From contig OY763325.1 in NCBI GenBank assembly GCA_963667315.1, positions 1,736,001-1,800,000 on the forward strand: DNA of 64,000 nucleotides, given 5' to 3'. The DNA comes from DAINPP01 sp963667315 (GTDB taxonomy: Bacteria; Thermotogota; Thermotogae; MWEM01). The translations under genes and the position numbers were made by a program. Under the pieces are notes generated by a model that was not told where the DNA came from, did not search any database, and was given only the letters and a program-made list of their open reading frames with translations. Positions 8,931-16,609 of this stretch are shown in pieces. The stretch's first letter is position 1, and each line of letters begins with the position of its first letter.

Positions 8931-9254
8931 ATGGTCAACAGAACAAAATTAAACATCTGGGTAGGCATACTGGCTGCAGTATTCCTCTTCCTGGATTATC
9001 TGACAGGTTTTGCCATCGTTCATTTCAGAAGTTTTGAATGGCTGATGGACAAGAACACGGCATTCAGATTGCATCATTATTTCCTGCCCGCTTTGACTTT
9101 CTTCGTCCTCTGGCATATACTGCTGTCATTTCAGCATTATGTGCTGAACAAAAAAGTGATGTCAAAACGGATAAGAAAGATATTCTTTACAGGATCCATA
9201 GTTGTCAGTGCGTTTCTTTCACTGATTTTACTGGATCTGGTTCTGACGTATTAA
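8931..9254 (+). CDS. DUF4405-type membrane protein, probable haem partner of the molybdoenzyme
   Basis: This 107-residue protein has three membrane helices. Histidines H31, H48, H49, H62 and H69 lie in or near helices 1 and 2, as expected for b-haem ligation. The pattern LHHYFLPALTFFVLWHILLSF recalls DUF4405 and ferric-reductase-like proteins. It starts 10 bp after the molybdoenzyme gene with its own GAGGTGATTTAG ribosome binding site, and the pair ends in one strong terminator. It probably passes electrons from the quinone pool to the molybdoenzyme. Haem binding is inferred. Confidence 0.7.
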   Translation: MVNRTKLNIWVGILAAVFLFLDYLTGFAIVHFRSFEWLMDKNTAFRLHHYFLPALTFFVLWHILLSFQHYVLNKKVMSKRIRKIFFTGSIVVSAFLSLILLDLVLTY

Positions 9255-9256
9255 AG

Positions 9257-9286
9257 ACAAACCTTCCGTACGGAAGGTTTGTTTTT
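9257..9286 (+). terminator. Rho-independent terminator (26-nt perfect palindrome)
   Basis: The half-site ACAAACCTTCCGT is repeated in inverted form (9257-9282) and followed by T residues. It ends the molybdoenzyme operon and may also serve the converging frl operon. Confidence 0.88.
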
Positions 9287-9352
9287 GAACGTTGTTTGAT
9301 TTTTTTCTTTTTTCTGTTTATAATCGTATCGGACTTTATTATCTATATCTTA

Positions 9353-10366
9353 TCAGTATTCTACAACACCCATGTATTTTCTTGTTGAAAGTGGGTGTTC
9401 TCTTATGTCTGCAAGGTTCTTTGAAATTCTATCAAGCACAGCGGAACAAACGAGTGGTGAGAAATAACCTCTGAACTTCTCCGGACAATTTATCAGTTCA
9501 TGTTCTTTTGTGTCGATGACGGTTACTTTCTTTGAGTATTTTTTGGAAAACTTTTCCGCCCTTTCAGCCAACGGTCTTGAAAGGTCTTCACCCTTAAGAA
9601 TGATAATATGGGTATCCTCTCTAACGATTTCAAAAGAACCGTGGAAGTATTCACCTGAATTGACAGGCTGTGCCAGCATCCACTGCATCTCTTCAAAGAT
9701 ACAGATCGCCTGTGCATAAGCCTCGCCATAGCAGATTCCTGATCCCAGCATCATGGTGAAAGGTTCATCCTTGATCTTTCCGGCAAATTCTCTCGCCCAT
9801 CCTTCAACTTTTTCTTTGATCTTGACTAGCCCTTCAGGAAGGGATTCCAAAGCTTTCATGAATGCATCATAATCGTCCGTTTCTCCCCTGTGCTTCAGGA
9901 TATTAAGCACGATCTGATATAACATAATAAATTTTGAATCCGTCACGCCCGTTTCAGCATGATTGGCGAATGCATAATCCACCCCTTCACCCAGTGGTGT
10001 ATCTTTTTTCCCCATAAAACCGATAACCGGAGCGCCTATTTCTTTTGCCATTCTCGCCGCTTCTACCGTTTCCGGTGTTTTCCCGGAATAGGATGATACG
10101 ATGACAAGGGAATTCTTGTTAAACGCCTTGGGTTTGAGATTTATAAATTCAGATGCGTTATAAACATTGGTTGTTATGACGGATAATTCATCCAGCATGT
10201 ATTTACACGGAAGCATAACCGCCAGTGATCCCCCGCATCCGACAAGAAATATATTTTCTATTTCTTTTTCAGCATAAATCTTGTCAATCGTTTTTTCAAT
10301 CTCTTCTCTCTTTTCCAGCCCCTTTTCAAGGACTGACCTGTAAATGTCGTTGTCGTTCTTAATCAT
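9353..10366 (-). CDS. frlB: SIS-domain fructosamine-6-phosphate deglycase, FrlB-like
   Basis: This 337-residue protein has two SIS domains. The first contains FLVGCGGSLAVM and SSYSGKTPETVEAA, the phosphosugar-binding Ser/Thr loop. The second contains MMLGSGICYGEAYAQAI followed by QPVNSGEYFHGSFEIV, the E...H pattern near the active site in FrlB/GlmS-type isomerases. FrlB splits 6-phosphofructosamines (such as fructoselysine-6-P) into glucose-6-P and an amine. It is the last gene of an operon whose members match Bacillus frl one by one (regulator, kinase, binding protein, two permeases, deglycase), and this is the main support for the specific name. GTAGGAGGTCAAAATG gives a clear start. The amino-acid part of the natural substrate cannot be predicted. 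Confidence 0.82.
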   Translation of the reverse strand: MIKNDNDIYRSVLEKGLEKREEIEKTIDKIYAEKEIENIFLVGCGGSLAVMLPCKYMLDELSVITTNVYNASEFINLKPKAFNKNSLVIVSSYSGKTPETVEAARMAKEIGAPVIGFMGKKDTPLGEGVDYAFANHAETGVTDSKFIMLYQIVLNILKHRGETDDYDAFMKALESLPEGLVKIKEKVEGWAREFAGKIKDEPFTMMLGSGICYGEAYAQAICIFEEMQWMLAQPVNSGEYFHGSFEIVREDTHIIILKGEDLSRPLAERAEKFSKKYSKKVTVIDTKEHELINCPEKFRGYFSPLVCSAVLDRISKNLADIREHPLSTRKYMGVVEY

Positions 10367-10385
10367 TTTGACCTCCTACGTTTTT

Positions 10386-11219
10386 TTATCCTTTTACGCT
10401 GCCAGCTGTAAGGCCTCTTATAAATGCCTTAGACATCAATAAAAATGCAATAATCATCGGTAAACTTGCGATCACTATCCCCGCCATCATCCCCGTCCAG
10501 TTTGTCTGCAGCGCATCTCTGAAGCGTGAAAGACCGACTGGGATGGTAACCAGATTTTCACTTTCGATGAATACAAGGGCAAACAGAAACTCATTCCACG
10601 TGAATATCGCCGAGACGATTGATGTTGCCGCAATAATCGGTTTACTGATCGGCATGACAATCCTGAAGAAGATCTTTGAGGTATTACAGCCATCTATTCT
10701 CGCCGCATCTTCAAGGTCTGCCGGAAACTCCTTAAAATAGCCATACATCAGAAAAACGGAAAAGGGTATTCTGAATGCGATATATGGAACAATCATAGCA
10801 AGATATGTATCGTATATATTAAGCGCATCAAATATCTTGTACAATGAAATGAGTGCCGACTGCGGAGATAACAACAGACCTCCGATAATCAGGTACAGAA
10901 TCAGTTTTTTCCCCCTTATTTCAAGCCTTGCCAGGGCATAAGCACACAAGGCTGAAAAAAACACCGTGAAGGCAACCGATACAACGGTTACCAGCAAACT
11001 GTTCAGAAAAAAACTTGAAAACCCCATATTCCAGGCATCAACATAATTGTGAAACTGGGCAACACTCGGGAAAGTGAATGAATTAATAAAAAGTTCTGTA
11101 CTGGTTTTTAGAGAATTCTGTATCATCCAGAATAAGGGATAGATGATTAAAAGCATCAGAACCCAGAAAAAAGCGTTTATCCAGATTTTATTTACAATTC
11201 TTAATTGTTTTCTAATCAT
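10386..11219 (-). CDS. frlM: ABC sugar/fructosamine permease, MalG type
   Basis: This is a carbohydrate ABC inner-membrane subunit (CUT1, MalG/FrlM-like) of 277 residues with about six helices. The cytoplasmic coupling loop reads EDAARIDGCNTSKIFFRIVMPISKP (EAA motif with the usual G and P), which docks on an ATPase. No ATPase gene is in this operon, so a shared MsmX-type ATPase elsewhere is expected, as in Bacillus frl. It follows frlN by 24 bp and precedes frlB by 19 bp. Confidence 0.85.
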   Translation of the reverse strand: MIRKQLRIVNKIWINAFFWVLMLLIIYPLFWMIQNSLKTSTELFINSFTFPSVAQFHNYVDAWNMGFSSFFLNSLLVTVVSVAFTVFFSALCAYALARLEIRGKKLILYLIIGGLLLSPQSALISLYKIFDALNIYDTYLAMIVPYIAFRIPFSVFLMYGYFKEFPADLEDAARIDGCNTSKIFFRIVMPISKPIIAATSIVSAIFTWNEFLFALVFIESENLVTIPVGLSRFRDALQTNWTGMMAGIVIASLPMIIAFLLMSKAFIRGLTAGSVKG

Positions 11220-11243
11220 AGTTTATCCGTCAACTCCTCATAC

Positions 11244-12116
11244 TCAGTCGCTCGAAAATGTTTTAAACTGGAAAATCGAGATCAGGAACGTAATCAGGAA
11301 TATGATGACCGCCACCGCAGAACCGAAACCCATTTCATCAAACAGGAAGGCTGCACGATACATATATGTTCCCAAAACCTGGGTGGTATTGTACGGGCCA
11401 CCACCTGTCATGATGTATATCTCCGAAAAGAGTTTGAATGATCCGATAACCGTTATGATAGACGTTACGACCAGCATGCTCCTGATAGACGGAATGGTAA
11501 TATGGATCGCTTTCTGAAATTCATTGGCACCATCTATTTCTGCGGATTCATACAATTCCCGCGGAATCTTCTGTATCGCAACGACCAGTAATATCATGAT
11601 ATATCCCGTATACTGCCACTGACTCATGGCGATGACCGAATAGATTGCTGTCTTCGGATTTGACAACCACGCCGTTTTCAAAGCAGAAAGACCAACACTG
11701 TCGAGGATACCGTTTAATAAACCAATCTGTGGATTGTAAATGAAATACCATAAAAGAGCCACAGCCGGGATAGAGATGATTGATGGAATAAAAAGCACAT
11801 TCCTGAAAAATGTTCCCACTTTCTTTCCCACATATCTGCCTTCCAGCAGAATAGCCAAAAACATCCCGAAACCGACCTGAAACAGAAGCGAAAACCCTGC
11901 ATACAAAAAGTTGTTTTTGATGCCTGTGTAGAATATCGGATCTTTAAAGATTCGGACATAATTGTCAAATCCTACAAAGGTCTTGGTATCACTGTAACTT
12001 GTCATCTTGAAAAGACTGTTGAAAAAGTTCATCAGTATGGGAAAATACACAAATACCAGTACAAAACCCAAAGCGGGAATGACATACATGTAATTAAAAT
12101 TGAATTTTTTTCTCAT
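11244..12116 (-). CDS. frlN: ABC sugar/fructosamine permease, MalF type
   Basis: This is the partner membrane subunit (CUT1, MalF/FrlN-like), 290 residues with six helices. Its EAA loop is ELYESAEIDGANEFQKAIHI followed by TIPSIR. The short N-terminus (MRKKFNFNYMYVIPALGF) is typical of the subgroup. GTGAGGATTAATCATG supports the start. The gene follows the binding-protein gene across a 62-bp gap that holds a strong hairpin (12137-12163), so it is probably expressed at a lower level than frlO. Confidence 0.86.
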   Translation of the reverse strand: MRKKFNFNYMYVIPALGFVLVFVYFPILMNFFNSLFKMTSYSDTKTFVGFDNYVRIFKDPIFYTGIKNNFLYAGFSLLFQVGFGMFLAILLEGRYVGKKVGTFFRNVLFIPSIISIPAVALLWYFIYNPQIGLLNGILDSVGLSALKTAWLSNPKTAIYSVIAMSQWQYTGYIMILLVVAIQKIPRELYESAEIDGANEFQKAIHITIPSIRSMLVVTSIITVIGSFKLFSEIYIMTGGGPYNTTQVLGTYMYRAAFLFDEMGFGSAVAVIIFLITFLISIFQFKTFSSD

Positions 12117-12136
12117 GATTAATCCTCACTTTTTAA

Positions 12137-12163
12137 TACCCTGAAGCGCAAGGCTTCAGGGTA
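12137..12163 (-). terminator. Intercistronic hairpin between binding-protein and permease genes
   Basis: TACCCTGAAGC (12137-12147) pairs perfectly with GCTTCAGGGTA (12153-12163) around a 5-nt loop. There is no long T tract on the minus strand, so it is more likely an mRNA-stabilising or attenuating hairpin than a full stop. Confidence 0.65.
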
Positions 12164-12178
12164 AAGGATTTTTATCGC

Positions 12179-13438
12179 TTAAAATTCTTCTCTTACTTCC
12201 GCTGCTTTCTTCGCTACTTCCGCCATCACTTTTTCAGGCGTTGTAATCTGATCTGTCAGTTTCTGAAGTTCTACAGAATAAACACTCCAAATCTTTGCAT
12301 GTAATGATGAATCCAGCCAGTTAACCATCTTATCGGAATTGAGGATCAACTGTGTTGTTTCGTAAACGATCGGTTTGACCTCTTCCGGTGATACAAGATT
12401 CTTGATCCCGTTGAACCAGCCAAGCATCTCAAGTTCGAGTCTTCCCATCTGTTTTCCGGTAAGGAATTTCAGGAATTTAACCGCTTCGTCTGGATGTTTG
12501 GAGTTCGCTGAGCAAACAAAACCTTCGGGATAGCCAACGAGATAACTCTGATTCCCTGGGCCATCCGTTGCGGGGAACGGGAAGACCCCTATCTTGTCAA
12601 AGAAACCCTCAGGAGCTGTCCTTTCAATTTCAGGAATTTCAACGATTTCAAGATACATCATGGCATGCTGTCCCTGCATGAATGCAACTCTTGCCTGATC
12701 ATGCTTCAAAGCGTTTGTGAAATCGTTAAAATAAGGCACGAGGTCTGCATAAATTTCCAGTGCTTCTACATATCCCGGATCAGTCCATGTTCCGACAGCC
12801 GGATCGGTTTCCGCTTCCCAAATCGCTTCAGGAACTGATTTCTGATTCACAGCAGCGATATAATGGGACACTGCCCAGGGTCTTTCATTACCGAATGCGA
12901 TTGGTTTCATCCCCAGAGCGGCAAGCTTCTCAAGATCTGTCATGAATTCATCCAAGGTTTCAGGCGGATTGTTTATTCCGGCCTTTGCGAAAATCTCTTT
13001 GTTGTAAACAAAGACTTTTCCGTCAAGTCTGTACGGCAGACCATAAAGAGCACCGTCATACAGGAATGGAATAAGCTGTGAACCCACATAATCAAACATG
13101 GATCCATCTTCGAGCATGTACTTTGTTATATCCATTACCTTATCCGCTCTGATAAATCTGTTTGTAAATTCACCCGGCCAGGTGAAGAACACATCAGGCG
13201 CTTCAGCTGTTCCTAGCATAACCTTTATCTTTTCTTTGAAGGAATCATTGGAAATGGTCTGAATATTAATCTTAATATCCGGATTCTCCTTTTCGAACGC
13301 TTCTACGACCTCTTCAAAGAAAGATTTATCCGGTTCCTGTGTCCACCTGTGAAGGAATTTAAGGGTTACCTCCTCTGCAAAGGACATACACGACAATACA
13401 AACACACTTAATAAAAGTACCGACAACACTTTTTTCAT
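12179..13438 (-). CDS. frlO: ABC extracellular solute-binding protein for fructosamines, FrlO-like
   Basis: This 419-residue family-1 solute-binding protein has a cleavable signal peptide (MKKVLSVLLLSVFVLSCMSF, then AEE). The SCMSF stretch could also be read as a weak lipobox. Hallmarks are VTLKFLHRW at the start of the mature part, ENPDIKINIQ, the DVFFTWPGEF segment and GLPYRLDGKVFVYNKEIF. It would capture the substrate in the periplasm and deliver it to FrlMN. AAAGGAGGTAATCAAATG supports the start. The substrate is inferred from operon context only; CUT1 binding proteins for other sugars look similar. Confidence 0.82.
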   Translation of the reverse strand: MKKVLSVLLLSVFVLSCMSFAEEVTLKFLHRWTQEPDKSFFEEVVEAFEKENPDIKINIQTISNDSFKEKIKVMLGTAEAPDVFFTWPGEFTNRFIRADKVMDITKYMLEDGSMFDYVGSQLIPFLYDGALYGLPYRLDGKVFVYNKEIFAKAGINNPPETLDEFMTDLEKLAALGMKPIAFGNERPWAVSHYIAAVNQKSVPEAIWEAETDPAVGTWTDPGYVEALEIYADLVPYFNDFTNALKHDQARVAFMQGQHAMMYLEIVEIPEIERTAPEGFFDKIGVFPFPATDGPGNQSYLVGYPEGFVCSANSKHPDEAVKFLKFLTGKQMGRLELEMLGWFNGIKNLVSPEEVKPIVYETTQLILNSDKMVNWLDSSLHAKIWSVYSVELQKLTDQITTPEKVMAEVAKKAAEVREEF

Positions 13439-13483
13439 TTGATTACCTCCTTTTATATACCCATCATGGGGGTCTTCTCTTTT

Positions 13484-14323
13484 TTAAAAGGCTGCTCCAT
13501 ATCCAAAAGTTCCATTTACGCCGCATGTTTCAGCGGCTCTTTTTGCAGCAAATTCCATACTTTCCTTGATCGTTTCTTTATTCGCTTCATCTAAGGCATC
13601 TTTCTCCAGCATTTTGAACAAAAAAGCTGTGATAAATGAATCGCCTGCCCCCATGGTATCGACAGGCTTCACAAGATAGGCCTCCTGTGCAATAAATGAT
13701 TCACCATCATAAAAAATCGCACCTTTATCCCCTCTGCTGGCGACTGTAAAATCACAACCATATTTTTTTGCGATCTCAAGCCTGCCTTTTACCTCAATCT
13801 CTGTCATATCTGAGCAGGATAAAAAGGCGAAATTAACTTTCGGACAGACTTTTTCCATATATGCTTCTGATAATTTGTCCGAAAAATCAAAAGATATGGG
13901 AATACCAGCCGCCTGTAACTCATCGAGACTGTCCTCCATATAACTGTAGCAGCTTGAGTGAATCAGATCGAACTGTTTGATATATGCCAAATCCTGCGCA
14001 TCGAAATGAAGGAAATGCTCCCGGTTGATCCCCCCGCCATTTCCCGGCAAAAATACCCTTTCGCCGTCCTGGAGGCTAACTCTCGCAAATCCGTTTTCCC
14101 CCTCATAAGTTCGGCATCGGGAGATATCTATATCCAATTCCCCAAGTATTTTCCTGATATGCTCAGCGGCAATATCCGTTCCAAAATTCCCAATATAGGC
14201 TGCAAATGCACCAAGTTTTTTTGCAAACACGGAAAAATTGAGTGCGTTTCCACCGGGATACATCGTTCTCGTATGAATATATTTATCTACAACATTGTCT
14301 CCAATTCCAATCACTTTAATCAT
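13484..14323 (-). CDS. frlD: PfkB-family fructosamine 6-kinase, FrlD-like
   Basis: This is a ribokinase/PfkB kinase of 279 residues. The N-terminus GIGDNVVDKYI and then PGGNALNFSVFAKKLG closely resembles E. coli FrlD (ATIGDNCVDIY and SGGNAVNVAVY, from memory). FDFSDK in mid-sequence is also shared with FrlD. The C-terminal PfkB signature DTMGAGDSFITAFLF contains the catalytic Asp. It phosphorylates fructosamines at O6 for FrlB. The frame allows a TTG at 14326, but ATG 14323 has better spacing to AAAGGAAGA. It sits between frlR and frlO on the same strand. Confidence 0.85.
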   Translation of the reverse strand: MIKVIGIGDNVVDKYIHTRTMYPGGNALNFSVFAKKLGAFAAYIGNFGTDIAAEHIRKILGELDIDISRCRTYEGENGFARVSLQDGERVFLPGNGGGINREHFLHFDAQDLAYIKQFDLIHSSCYSYMEDSLDELQAAGIPISFDFSDKLSEAYMEKVCPKVNFAFLSCSDMTEIEVKGRLEIAKKYGCDFTVASRGDKGAIFYDGESFIAQEAYLVKPVDTMGAGDSFITAFLFKMLEKDALDEANKETIKESMEFAAKRAAETCGVNGTFGYGAAF

Positions 14324-14414
14324 CAAATCTTCCTTTCATGATTTTTTTGTAAGCAAGGATATATATCGTAAAATATTATGAATACGTTAATTATTAATTT
14401 TCAACTTCAGTTAT

Positions 14415-15146
14415 CTATTGAACCCATTTAATTTCGTTGTAGAAATGACATTTATCTGCCCGTACATACCTGATACAAAATTCAACCGTGTTACCATTTT
14501 TATCTTCACTAACATCCTTAAATAAGAAGAGAGCTGTTTTTTTCGGAATCTGAAGGATCCGTGATACTTCCTTATCGGAATAAAATATCTCAAGTGTCTG
14601 TTTTGCGGTAACAATTTTCCGGTTATACTCCACCGTCATGGCTTCGAAAAGTGAATTTTTACTGAAATCAATTTGAAGAAGACCCGGAAATTCAGCCGCT
14701 TTCGTAAAAGAAAACTCATACGCAATGGGATCTTTGTCAACTATCCTGCATCTCGCTATTTTGTTAATCTGTGTACCGATGGGAACCCTGAGTTTTTCAG
14801 CCAGAATACTGTCAGCTTCAATAATCTTTTTATCAATCTCTCTCGATATTGTTTCTTTTCCGGAACTTCGCTTAACCATATAGGAAAAACCCTCTAGCTT
14901 TGTTAAATCGTTGTTGACGCTTCTTTCTTCCACGAAGGTTCCCCTCCCGGGTTCCGTATAGGCGTATCCTCCGTTTATCACCTCAAGCAGAGCCTTTCTT
15001 GCTGTCATACGACTCACAGAATACAAAGAGCTGATCTCTCTTTCAGAAGGTAACTTATCCCCCTCTTTGAACTCTTTGTTTTCAATCTTCTTGATTATCA
15101 TCTCTTTTATCTGAAGATACTTGGGCAACAAATAATTATTGTTCAT
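14415..15146 (-). CDS. frlR: GntR/HutC-family repressor, FrlR-like
   Basis: This 243-residue regulator has an N-terminal GntR winged helix (KEGDKLPSEREISSLYSVSR, then MTARKALLEV) and a C-terminal UTRA ligand-binding domain from about residue 85 (TKLEGFSYMVK...). Members of this family bind phosphorylated sugars or amines; here the expected inducer is a fructosamine or its 6-phosphate. It is the first gene of the frl operon. Three GGTATATACC palindromes lie upstream, one overlapping the predicted transcription start, which indicates autorepression. TGAGGAGGAAGTATG gives the start. Confidence 0.88.
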   Translation of the reverse strand: MNNNYLLPKYLQIKEMIIKKIENKEFKEGDKLPSEREISSLYSVSRMTARKALLEVINGGYAYTEPGRGTFVEERSVNNDLTKLEGFSYMVKRSSGKETISREIDKKIIEADSILAEKLRVPIGTQINKIARCRIVDKDPIAYEFSFTKAAEFPGLLQIDFSKNSLFEAMTVEYNRKIVTAKQTLEIFYSDKEVSRILQIPKKTALFLFKDVSEDKNGNTVEFCIRYVRADKCHFYNEIKWVQ

Positions 15147-15170
15147 ACTTCCTCCATTCTCAGAGGCACA

Positions 15171-15182
15171 TGGTATATACCA
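15171..15182. promoter_or_regulatory. FrlR-type operator, site 1
   Basis: TGGTATATACCA is a perfect 12-bp palindrome, 25 bp before the frlR start codon, at or just past the predicted transcription start. Palindromes of this type are typical of HutC-subfamily GntR regulators. Confidence 0.75.
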
Positions 15183-15190
15183 CTGATTTC

Positions 15191-15219
15191 ATTTTATATT
15201 AATTTCTAATAAAACTCAA
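15191..15219 (-). promoter_or_regulatory. Possible promoter of the frl operon
   Basis: On the minus strand TTGAGT (15214-15219), 17 bp, TAAAAT (15191-15196). The start of transcription would fall on operator site 1. Confidence 0.4.
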
Positions 15220-15299
15220 ATCTGATTACAAGTAACCTGAACTGATTATTTCCAAATAAGCCGATTTAAATGAAAAAAACGACGTCTATCGAACTTATC

Positions 15300-15311
15300 T
15301 GGTATATACCA
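15300..15311. promoter_or_regulatory. FrlR-type operator, site 2
   Basis: TGGTATATACCA, identical to site 1 and 129 bp upstream of it. Confidence 0.7.
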
Positions 15312-15350
15312 TATAGCTCTCTGAGATTTCTCTTCCCAGTAAGAAAAAAC

Positions 15351-15362
15351 AGGTATATACCG
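15351..15362. promoter_or_regulatory. FrlR-type operator, site 3
   Basis: AGGTATATACCG has the same 10-bp core, GGTATATACC. It is 51 bp beyond site 2, about five helical turns, which would suit looping or cooperative binding. Confidence 0.65.
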
Positions 15363-15514
15363 CTTGACTATATCATAAAAGATAAAAACGTGAAAATCCA
15401 ACGGCATCATGTTCCCTTCAATGAAAAGATGAGGTCCATCACTTTGCAAGTGCATTCGATTATACCGTTTCCGGAACCATCAATATATCCCCGCACCTTA
15501 TTTTAAATTAGGAC

Positions 15515-15543
15515 TTGACAAAATAATTTGGAGAGTATATAAT
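15515..15543 (+). promoter_or_regulatory. Consensus sigma-70 promoter of the ROK-MFS operon
   Basis: TTGACA (15515-15520), exactly 17 bp, TATAAT (15538-15543). This is a perfect consensus, so the promoter should be strong unless repressed. Confidence 0.88.
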
Positions 15544-15558
15544 AACAACACTTATGAT

Positions 15559-15577
15559 AATACTTATATTAAGTATT
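15559..15577. promoter_or_regulatory. Operator-like palindrome downstream of the ROK promoter
   Basis: AATACTTA (15559-15566), TAT, TAAGTATT (15570-15577) is a perfect inverted repeat just after the expected transcription start. It is placed to let the ROK protein repress its own operon. Confidence 0.7.
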
Positions 15578-15590
15578 GTGAGGTGAAAAA

Positions 15591-16595
15591 ATGAGAACAA
15601 CGAAAGTCAGAGAATTAAATACGGAAAAAATAAGAAATTGTCTGAAAAGACTCAACAATGCAACAAAACTGGAACTCTCTGAAAAAACAGGGTTGAGCGT
15701 TGCAACCTGCGGAAACCTTCTGAGGGAAATGTTGAAAACGGAAGAGGTCTATGAAATTGCCCCGGCAGAATCAACAGGCGGCAGACCTTCAAAACGTTTT
15801 GTTTATAACAGTAATTACAAATTTGTCTCAGGGATCTATTTACGAATGGAAGGAACCAAACGAACGATCAACGTCAATGTTTCCAACCTCATCGGTGAAA
15901 ACATTGACGATATCAGTTATGATTTTGAGGATATTACCCTGCAGGATCTCGAATTTGTCATCGAACTCATCCTGAAAAAGTATCCGAAAATCGCCGTGAT
16001 CGCCCTTGGCGTACCCGGTGTCGTAAAAAACGGTTATCTCGGTTACTGTGATTTCAAAGGGGTTTCAAACCGGGATATCCTGAGCATTTTATCCTCGAAA
16101 TTCCCGGTTACCTTTATCGTTGAAAACGATGTCAACACTTCGGCACTTGGTTATTATCAAAAATGCAAGGATCAGGCAAAAGAAAATCTCGTCTATATTT
16201 ATTTCCCGACGGGAGGCTGCCCCGGAAGCGGTATCATTATCAACGGTCATATATTTCACGGTTATTCCAATTTTGCCGGGGAAATCTGGAATCTTCCGTT
16301 TATTTACCATCTTGAAAAGGATAAGATCATACAAAGCAAGGCGGAGGATTTCACCGAATTCGTCTCACAGCTCATCCAATCATATGCCTGTATCATCAAT
16401 CCCAAGACTGTTGTTCTTTCCGGATTATTTCTGACCGGTGAACACAAAGAACTGCTTTCCGACAAACTGAAAAAAATCAGTTTCAGTGAGTTCCTCCCAA
16501 AGGTTCTCTTTGAACAGGATTTCCATGACAGCTATATTGAAGGGTTAAAATCTCTCGCATTAGAACAGTTTAAATTAAAAACGGACTTTTTATAA
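15591..16595 (+). CDS. ROK-family transcriptional regulator
   Basis: This 334-residue protein has an N-terminal winged helix (NATKLELSEKTGLSVATCGN, then LLREML) followed by an ROK sugar-kinase-like domain (ALGVPGVVKNGYL, IVENDVNTSALGYY, HGYSNFAGEIW). The usual ROK zinc motif (CxCGxxGCxE) and a clear N-terminal ATP-binding DxGGT are missing, so it is probably a ligand-sensing repressor without kinase activity. TATTGTGAGGTGAAAAAATG supports the start. It leads an operon with the MFS transporter 14 bp downstream. A perfect promoter and a palindrome precede it, pointing to autorepression. The inducer may be the sugar that the transporter carries. Confidence 0.85.
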   Translation: MRTTKVRELNTEKIRNCLKRLNNATKLELSEKTGLSVATCGNLLREMLKTEEVYEIAPAESTGGRPSKRFVYNSNYKFVSGIYLRMEGTKRTINVNVSNLIGENIDDISYDFEDITLQDLEFVIELILKKYPKIAVIALGVPGVVKNGYLGYCDFKGVSNRDILSILSSKFPVTFIVENDVNTSALGYYQKCKDQAKENLVYIYFPTGGCPGSGIIINGHIFHGYSNFAGEIWNLPFIYHLEKDKIIQSKAEDFTEFVSQLIQSYACIINPKTVVLSGLFLTGEHKELLSDKLKKISFSEFLPKVLFEQDFHDSYIEGLKSLALEQFKLKTDFL

Positions 16596-16609
16596 AAAGG
16601 AGAATACAC

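Noticed and set aside
9284..9474. Plus-strand frames between the molybdoenzyme terminator and frlB
   Set aside because: They lie beyond a strong terminator, have no ribosome binding site and overlap frlB on the other strand.
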